The position numbers were made by a program, and so were the translations under genes. Positions 58,620-64,000 of a DNA stretch of 64,000 nucleotides are shown piece after piece (position 1 is the stretch's first letter; each line of letters starts with the position of its first letter). The stretch lies in contig NZ_JACHJI010000015.1 of the NCBI RefSeq assembly GCF_014203535.1, forward strand, positions 99,728 to 163,727, given 5' to 3'. The notes under the pieces are model-generated. The model saw nothing but the letters and a program-made list of their open reading frames with translations, was not told the DNA's origin and did not search any database. The DNA is from Streptomyces griseomycini. Lineage in GTDB: Bacteria; Actinomycetota; Actinomycetes; Streptomycetales; Streptomycetaceae.

Positions 58620-60569
58620 ATGTCCGCAGCACCCGAGACACCCCCGTCCCCGTCTCGGCCCACCGTCACCGAACGTGAGGCCCGCCAAGTCGCGGAGGCC
58701 GCCCGGGAACAGCACTGGCGCAAGCCCAGCTTCGCCAAGGAGCTGTTCCTCGGCCGCTTCCGGCTCGACCTCATCCATCCCCACCCCCTCCCGGCCGACG
58801 AGGACGCCCAGCGCGGCGAGGAGTTCCTCGCCAAGCTCCGCGACTTCTGCGAGACGGAGATCGACGGCGCCCTGATCGAGCGCGAGGCACGCATCCCCGA
58901 CGAGGTGATCACCGGGCTCAAGGAGCTCGGCGCCTTCGGCATGAAGATCGACACCAAGTACGGCGGCCTCGGTCTCACCCAGGTCTACTACAACAAGGCC
59001 CTCGCCCTGGTCGGCTCCGCCAGCCCCGCGATCGGCGCCCTGCTCTCCGCCCACCAGTCGATCGGCGTCCCGCAGCCGCTGAAGCTCTTCGGCACGCAGG
59101 AGCAGAAGGAGACGTTCCTGCCGCGCTGCGCCCGCACCGACATCTCGGCCTTCCTGCTCACCGAGCCGGACGTCGGCTCCGACCCGGCACGGCTCGCCAC
59201 GACGGCGGTCCCGGACGGCGACGACTACGTCCTCGACGGGGTGAAGCTCTGGACGACCAACGGCGTGGTCGCCGACCTCCTCGTCGTCATGGCGCGCGTG
59301 CCGAAGTCCGAGGGCCACCGGGGCGGCATCACCGCGTTCGTCGTGGAGGCGGGCTCCGAGGGCGTCACCGTCGAGAACCGCAACGCCTTCATGGGCCTGC
59401 GCGGCCTGGAGAACGGCGTCACCCGCTTCCACCGGGTCCGCGTCCCCGCCTCGCACCGCATCGGCGAGGAGGGCCAGGGCCTGAAGATCGCCCTCACCAC
59501 GCTCAACACCGGGCGGCTGTCCCTGCCCGCGATGTGCGTGGGCGCCGGCAAGTGGTGTCTGAAGATCGCCCGCGAGTGGTCGGCGGCCCGGGAGCAGTGG
59601 GGCAAGCCGGTGGCGCTGCACGAGGCGGTCGGCTCCAAGATCGCCTTCATCGCGGCGACCACCTTCGCCCTGGAGGCCGTCCTCGACCTGTCCTCGCAGA
59701 TGGCGGACGAGGACCGCAACGACATCCGCATCGAGGCCGCCCTCGCCAAGCTGTACGGCTCGGAGATGGCCTGGCTGATGGCCGACGAACTGGTCCAGAT
59801 CCGCGGCGGACGCGGGTTCGAGACCGCCGAGTCCCTCCGGGCGCGCGGCGAGCGGGCGGTCCCCGCCGAGCAGATGCTGCGCGACCTGCGCATCAACCGC
59901 ATCTTCGAGGGGTCCACGGAGATCATGCACCTGCTGATCGCGCGTGAGGCCGTCGACGCCCACCTGTCGGTCGCCGGCGATCTGATCGACCCCGAGAAGT
60001 CGCTCTCCGACAAGGCCAGGGCGGGCGCGAACGCGGGCGTCTTCTACGCGAAGTGGCTGCCCAAGCTGGTCGCGGGCGCCGGACAGCTCCCCGGGTCCTA
60101 CGGCGGGTTCAAGCACGGCATCGACCTGTCGGGGCACCTGCGCTACGTCGAACGCACCTCCCGCAGGCTGGCCCGCTCCACCTTCTACGCCATGTCCCGC
60201 TGGCAGGGGAGGATGGAGACCAAGCAGGGATTCCTGGGCCGGATCGTCGACATCGGCGCCGAACTGTTCGCGATGAGCGCCGCCTGCGTCCGGGCCGAGC
60301 TCCTGCGCAGCCGCGGCGAGAACGGCCGTGAGGCCTACCAGCTCGCCGACGCCTTCTGCCGCCAGGCCCGCATCCGCGTCGAGGAACTCTTCGACCGGCT
60401 GTGGAACAACACCGACGACCTCGACCGCAAGGTCGTCAAGGGGGTGCTCTCGGGCACTTACGCCTGGCTGGAGGAGGGCGTCGTCGACCCCTCGGGCGAC
60501 GGCCCGTGGATCGCGGACGCCGCCCCGGGCCCCAGCACCCGGGACAACGTGCACCGGCCGATCCGCTGA
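58620..60569 (+). CDS. Acyl-CoA dehydrogenase, long form
   Basis: This 649-residue flavoprotein is longer than the usual 380-400 residue short- and medium-chain enzymes. An ACAD core (about 60-440) has FLLTEPDVGSDPARLATT for FAD/substrate binding, LWTTNG, and the catalytic glutamate in RIFEGSTEIMH. A C-terminal helical extension of about 200 residues is like that of VLCAD/ACAD9. It catalyses the first step of beta-oxidation. The ATG at 58620 was chosen because GAGG lies 8 bases upstream; a GTG at 58611 would overlap that site. Confidence 0.92.
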   Translation: MSAAPETPPSPSRPTVTEREARQVAEAAREQHWRKPSFAKELFLGRFRLDLIHPHPLPADEDAQRGEEFLAKLRDFCETEIDGALIEREARIPDEVITGLKELGAFGMKIDTKYGGLGLTQVYYNKALALVGSASPAIGALLSAHQSIGVPQPLKLFGTQEQKETFLPRCARTDISAFLLTEPDVGSDPARLATTAVPDGDDYVLDGVKLWTTNGVVADLLVVMARVPKSEGHRGGITAFVVEAGSEGVTVENRNAFMGLRGLENGVTRFHRVRVPASHRIGEEGQGLKIALTTLNTGRLSLPAMCVGAGKWCLKIAREWSAAREQWGKPVALHEAVGSKIAFIAATTFALEAVLDLSSQMADEDRNDIRIEAALAKLYGSEMAWLMADELVQIRGGRGFETAESLRARGERAVPAEQMLRDLRINRIFEGSTEIMHLLIAREAVDAHLSVAGDLIDPEKSLSDKARAGANAGVFYAKWLPKLVAGAGQLPGSYGGFKHGIDLSGHLRYVERTSRRLARSTFYAMSRWQGRMETKQGFLGRIVDIGAELFAMSAACVRAELLRSRGENGREAYQLADAFCRQARIRVEELFDRLWNNTDDLDRKVVKGVLSGTYAWLEEGVVDPSGDGPWIADAAPGPSTRDNVHRPIR

Positions 60570-61090
60570 GACGGGGGGCGGCCGCACGGGCTCCTCGTCC
60601 ACGGTCCTCACGACGCCCCGGAAGCGGTCACCCGGGTCGGATCACACCCGTGCGGCCCGGCCCTTCGCCCGACCGGGCAGGGCCGTCCGGCCGCGTGCGC
60701 TCGGAGGGCGCCTCCGCGCGGCGCGGGAATCCGGGGACCCGGCCGGGAGGAACGGAGGAACCGGGCAGGCCGACCGGGCCCGGTGGCCGGAGGATCGAGC
60801 AGGCCGAGCGCGGTGCCCCGGACACGGGCCCTGACGGCCTGCCGCTGATCGCGCACGTCCTCGACGCCCCGCCCGCCGACCGGGTGGCCGCCCGGCCGCC
60901 CGCGACCGCCGAAGGGGGATCCCGGTGCCGCCCACGGGGTACCGGCCGGTCCGCCGCGGTTCTGGCCCGGAAGGGGCCGGTCACAGGGGCCGGTCCCCTT
61001 CCGGGCCGCCCGGCGCGGCACCGCGGGGACACGGACGCGGGCCGCCGGGGCGGGGCCCCGGCAGTGGGGGTGACCGGACACAATGGGTCC
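60570..61090. other. Long gap before dxr, with no convincing gene
   Basis: The 521 bases are very GC-rich and low in complexity. Open frames exist on both strands (for example 60642-60935 reverse) but give Arg/Pro/Gly-rich products typical of chance frames. The only clear element is the hairpin at 60964-61007. Confidence 0.5.
60964..61007. terminator. Hairpin in the dxr leader (terminator or attenuator)
   Basis: GGCCCGGAAGGGG (60964-60976) and CCCCTTCCGGGCC (60995-61007) form a perfect 13-pair stem, with a further inner CCGG/CCGG. It lies 84 bases before the dxr start. It could end upstream transcription or act as an attenuator. Confidence 0.6.
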
Positions 61091-62353
61091 ATGACCGACG
61101 CTCCAGCTCCCCTCGCCGACCCGCACCTGGTGTACGACCCCGCCGCGGGAGACGGCCCGAAGGACGTGGTGGTCCTCGGCTCCACCGGGTCGATCGGCAC
61201 CCAGGCCATCGACCTCGTACTGCGCAACCCCGACCGCTTCCGGGTCACCGGCCTGTCCGCCAACGGAGGCCGGGTCGCCCTCCTCGCCGAGCAGGCCCAC
61301 CGGCTGCGGGTGCGCACGGTCGCCGTCGCCCGCGAGGACGTCGTACCGGCCCTGCGCGAGGCGCTCTCCGCGCAGTACGGGACGGGGGAGCCGCTGCCCG
61401 AGATCCTGGCCGGGACGGACGCGGCCACCCACCTCGCCGCCTCCGACTGCCACACCGTCCTCAACGGCATCACCGGCTCCATCGGACTCGCGCCGACCCT
61501 CGCCGCCCTGGAGGCGGGCCGCACCCTCGCGCTCGCCAACAAGGAGTCCCTCATCGTCGGCGGTCCGCTGGTCAAGGCGCTGGCCGAGCCGGGGCAGATC
61601 ATCCCGGTCGACTCCGAGCACGCCGCGCTCTTCCAGGCGCTGGCCGCCGGCACCCGAGCCGACGTCCGCAGGCTCGTCGTCACCGCCTCCGGCGGCCCCT
61701 TCCGCGGCCGCAGCAGGGAGGAGCTCGCGCACGTCACCGTCGAGGACGCCCTCGCCCACCCCACCTGGGCCATGGGCCCGGTGATCACGATCAACTCCGC
61801 GACCCTCGTCAACAAGGGCCTGGAGGTCATCGAGGCGCACCTGCTGTACGACATTCCCTTCGACCGCATTGAGGTCGTCGTGCACCCGCAGTCGTATGTC
61901 CACTCGATGGTTGAGTTCACGGACGGATCGACACTGGCCCAGGCGACGCCCCCCGACATGCGCGGGCCCATCGCCATCGGCCTCGGCTGGCCCGAGAGGG
62001 TCCCCGACGCCGCCCCGGTCTTCGACTGGAGCAAGGCGTCCACCTGGGAGTTCCTCCCCCTCGACAACGAGGCGTTCCCCTCGGTGGACCTCGCCCGGCA
62101 CGTGGGCGAGCTCGCGGGCACCGCCCCGGCGGTGTTCAATGCCGCCAACGAGGAGTGCGTGGAGGCGTTCCGCGCGGGCGCGCTGCCGTTCAACGGGATC
62201 ATGGAGACGGTCACGCGGGTGGTCGAGGAACACGGCACACCGCGATCGGGAACCTCCCTGACCGTGTCGGACGTCCTCGAAGCGGAGACCTGGGCCCGCG
62301 CGCGGGCCCGGGAACTGACAGTCCGGACGGCGAGCGCGGAGGCGCGTGCATGA
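61091..62353 (+). CDS. dxr: 1-deoxy-D-xylulose 5-phosphate reductoisomerase
   Basis: This 420-residue enzyme converts 1-deoxy-D-xylulose 5-phosphate and NADPH to 2-C-methyl-D-erythritol 4-phosphate, the committed step of the MEP isoprenoid route. Motifs are the NADPH site VVVLGSTGSIGTQA near residue 30, ANKESLIVGG, the metal and substrate site PVDSEHAALFQAL, and HPQSYVHSMVEF. The length is normal. The ATG at 61091 has only a weak G-rich site upstream. Its stop overlaps the M50 protease start by ATGA, and ispG, another MEP gene, follows. Confidence 0.97.
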   Translation: MTDAPAPLADPHLVYDPAAGDGPKDVVVLGSTGSIGTQAIDLVLRNPDRFRVTGLSANGGRVALLAEQAHRLRVRTVAVAREDVVPALREALSAQYGTGEPLPEILAGTDAATHLAASDCHTVLNGITGSIGLAPTLAALEAGRTLALANKESLIVGGPLVKALAEPGQIIPVDSEHAALFQALAAGTRADVRRLVVTASGGPFRGRSREELAHVTVEDALAHPTWAMGPVITINSATLVNKGLEVIEAHLLYDIPFDRIEVVVHPQSYVHSMVEFTDGSTLAQATPPDMRGPIAIGLGWPERVPDAAPVFDWSKASTWEFLPLDNEAFPSVDLARHVGELAGTAPAVFNAANEECVEAFRAGALPFNGIMETVTRVVEEHGTPRSGTSLTVSDVLEAETWARARARELTVRTASAEARA

Positions 62354-63654
62354 CGACCCTGATGTTCATCCTCGGCATAGTCGTCTTCGCGGTCGGCCTG
62401 CTGTTCTCCATCGCCTGGCACGAGCTCGGACACCTGTCCACGGCCAAGATGTTCGGCATCCGCGTGCCCCAGTACATGGTCGGCTTCGGGCCGACCCTGT
62501 GGTCGAGGCACAAGGGCGAGACCGAGTACGGCGTCAAGGCGATCCCGTTCGGCGGCTACATCCGCATGATCGGCATGTTCCCGCCCGGCCCCGACGGCCG
62601 GCTGGAGGCCCGCTCCACCTCACCGTGGCGCGGCATGATCGAGGACGCCCGCTCCGCCGCGTTCGAGGAACTCAGACCGGGCGACGAGAACCGCCTGTTC
62701 TACACGCGCAAGCCGTGGAAACGGGTCGTCGTGATGTTCGCGGGCCCGTTCATGAACCTGATCCTCGCGGTCGTGCTGTTCCTCACCGTGCTGATGGGCT
62801 TCGGCATCCAGCAGCAGACCACCACCGTCAGCTCGGTCTCCCCGTGCGTCATCTCGCTCAGCGAGAACCGCGACGACTGCAGGAAGTCCGACCCCGAGTC
62901 GCCGGCCGAGGCGGCCGGCATGAAGGCGGGGGACAGGATCGTCGCCTTCGACGGCGTCCGGACCGAGGACTGGGGGACCCTCTCCGACCTCATCCGCGAC
63001 AGTGCCGGCAAGGACGTGCCGATCGTCGTCGACCGCAAGGGCGAGGAGGTCACCCTCCACGCGGAGATCGCCACCAACCAGGTCCCCAAGAAGGACTCGA
63101 GCGGCGCCTACGTCGAGGGCGAGTACGTCAAGGCCGGCTTCCTCGGCTTCAGCGCGGCCACCGGCGTCGTCAAACAGGACTTCGGCGACTCCGTGGTCTG
63201 GATGACCGACCGGGTCGGTGACGCCGTCGACTCCCTCGCCGCCCTGCCGTCCAAGGTCCCCGCCCTGTGGGACGCGGCCTTCGGCGACGGCCCGCGCGAG
63301 CCCGACTCCCCGATGGGCGTCGTCGGCGCGGCCCGGGTCGGCGGCGAGATCGCCACGCTCGACATCCCGGCCTCGCAGCAGCTGGCCATGTTCGTGATGC
63401 TGCTCGCGGGCTTCAACCTCTCCCTGTTCCTGTTCAACATGCTCCCGCTGCTGCCGCTCGACGGCGGACACATCGCGGGCGCGCTGTGGGAGTCGCTGCG
63501 CCGCAACACCGCCAAGGTGCTGCGCCGCCCCGACCCGGGGCCGTTCGACGTGGCGAAACTGATGCCGGTGGCCTACGTGGTGGCCGGGATCTTCGTCTGC
63601 TTCACCCTCCTCGTACTGATCGCGGACGTGGTGAACCCGGTCCGGATCTCCTAG
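62350..63654 (+). CDS. M50 site-2 metalloprotease (RseP/Rip family)
   Basis: This 434-residue membrane protease has the zinc site SIAWHELGH (H24, E25, H28) in its first helix, a PDZ domain (about 140-270, with AAGMKAGDRIVAFDGV), and the third zinc ligand in NMLPLLPLDGGH near residue 375. It cuts transmembrane anti-sigma factors or other single-pass proteins. The long insertion (RLEARSTSPWRG and following) is typical of actinobacterial members. The ATG overlaps the dxr stop, and the location between dxr and ispG is the usual one in actinobacteria. Confidence 0.95.
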   Translation: MTTLMFILGIVVFAVGLLFSIAWHELGHLSTAKMFGIRVPQYMVGFGPTLWSRHKGETEYGVKAIPFGGYIRMIGMFPPGPDGRLEARSTSPWRGMIEDARSAAFEELRPGDENRLFYTRKPWKRVVVMFAGPFMNLILAVVLFLTVLMGFGIQQQTTTVSSVSPCVISLSENRDDCRKSDPESPAEAAGMKAGDRIVAFDGVRTEDWGTLSDLIRDSAGKDVPIVVDRKGEEVTLHAEIATNQVPKKDSSGAYVEGEYVKAGFLGFSAATGVVKQDFGDSVVWMTDRVGDAVDSLAALPSKVPALWDAAFGDGPREPDSPMGVVGAARVGGEIATLDIPASQQLAMFVMLLAGFNLSLFLFNMLPLLPLDGGHIAGALWESLRRNTAKVLRRPDPGPFDVAKLMPVAYVVAGIFVCFTLLVLIADVVNPVRIS

Positions 63655-63837
63655 CCCCGGACTTCGACACCTGCCGTTCACGATGGCCTGGAACCTTCTC
63701 GTTCCGGGCCGTCGCCCTTTGGACGGGTTTACGACCGGGATGTGCTCGGGCGTCGGCCCTTGCCGTAATCTCGGAGCCCGGAGCCCGCTGCTCACGGGGA
63801 GCCGGACCTTGATCCACGACTTGGGGTTGCACAGCAG
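63655..63837. promoter_or_regulatory. Gap upstream of ispG, probable promoter
   Basis: This 183-base gap is larger than those between the other genes of the unit and contains relatively AT-richer stretches (for example GTTTACGACC and TAATCTCGG near 63740-63775), so ispG may have its own promoter besides readthrough. Confidence 0.35.
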
Positions 63838-64000
63838 ATGACTGCGATTTCTCTCGGCATGCCGTCCGTTCCGACCAAGCTCGCCGAGCGCCGGAAGAGC
63901 CGGCAGATCCAGGTCGGGTCGGTGGCGGTGGGCGGGGACGCCCCGGTGTCGGTGCAGTCGATGACGACGACGCGTACGTCGGACATCGGTGCGACGCTGC
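63838..64000 (+). CDS. ispG: 4-hydroxy-3-methylbut-2-en-1-yl diphosphate synthase, N-terminus (cut by right edge)
   Basis: The frame from the ATG at 63838 reads TAISLGMPSVPTKLAERRKS and then RQIQVGSVAVGG, VSVQSMTTTRTSDIGATL, the start of the IspG/GcpE barrel. Only 54 codons are present. The enzyme makes HMBPP from MEcPP with a 4Fe-4S cluster in the MEP pathway, as does dxr two genes upstream. Confidence 0.95.
   Translation, partial: MTAISLGMPSVPTKLAERRKSRQIQVGSVAVGGDAPVSVQSMTTTRTSDIGATL

Noticed and set aside
60642..60935. A reverse open frame in the gap before dxr
   Set aside because: The product is almost only Arg, Pro, Gly and Ala, lacks a Shine-Dalgarno site and resembles no family.
1..64000. 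CRISPR array or tRNA genes
   Set aside because: No regularly spaced repeats and no cloverleaf-like sequence were noticed.

Overview
The window is chromosomal DNA from a Streptomyces. The evidence is the very high GC content, almost only GC-ending codons, GTG and TTG starts, twin-arginine lipoproteins, a DasR-type operator at a chitinase, and a gene order (polyamine genes, gabT, dxr, M50 protease, ispG) that I recall from the Streptomyces coelicolor SCO565x-SCO569x core region. Species cannot be named from the sequence. No tRNA, rRNA, CRISPR array, transposase or integrase was seen.

Positions 1-11435 hold an ABC permease/ATPase pair cut by the left edge, then an Lrp/AsnC regulator with a class III aminotransferase, divergent from an aldehyde dehydrogenase and a polyamine-type binding lipoprotein. 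Next come a frameshifted HXXEE membrane gene, a small membrane protein, a serine hydrolase, and a two-gene unit (adenosine deaminase family enzyme plus glycerophosphodiester phosphodiesterase). A NADAR protein follows at 11432-12067. Positions 12237-19448 form one six-gene operon: aldehyde dehydrogenase, polyamine-binding lipoprotein, PotA, PotB, PotC and an FAD amine oxidase. With gabT (23218-24552), a PucR regulator (27406-29022) and a third aldehyde dehydrogenase (36085-37530), these genes make a scattered route for uptake and breakdown of polyamines and GABA. A secreted GH18 chitinase, a PAP2 phosphatase, a TPR protein, a structured intergenic stretch and an orphan TraG/VirD4-like ATPase lie among them.

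Positions 29030-35913 look like an accessory insertion between the PucR regulator and the aldehyde dehydrogenase. They hold a 1435-residue caspase-NACHT-WD40 protein, an LCAT/PGAP1-like lipase directly downstream, and a divergent protein with a degenerate Nudix box. The caspase gene carries a TTA codon. This has the layout of a conflict or cell-suicide system and is the most interesting part of the window.

Positions 37638-58350 hold what reads as a complete xyloglucan utilisation locus: GH3, an LplA-type importer with two permeases, GH74, GH42, GH95, GH12, GH31 and a LacI regulator. A secreted intradiol dioxygenase with a chitin/lignin-binding-like tail, a membrane protein and a frameshifted small gene sit inside it. 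Four copies of one operator (core TCGAAGCGCTTCGA) lie at the GH3/lipoprotein divergent promoter and in front of the LacI gene, which suggests one repressor for the whole set. The right end carries a long acyl-CoA dehydrogenase and the core set dxr, M50 site-2 protease and ispG (cut by the right edge).
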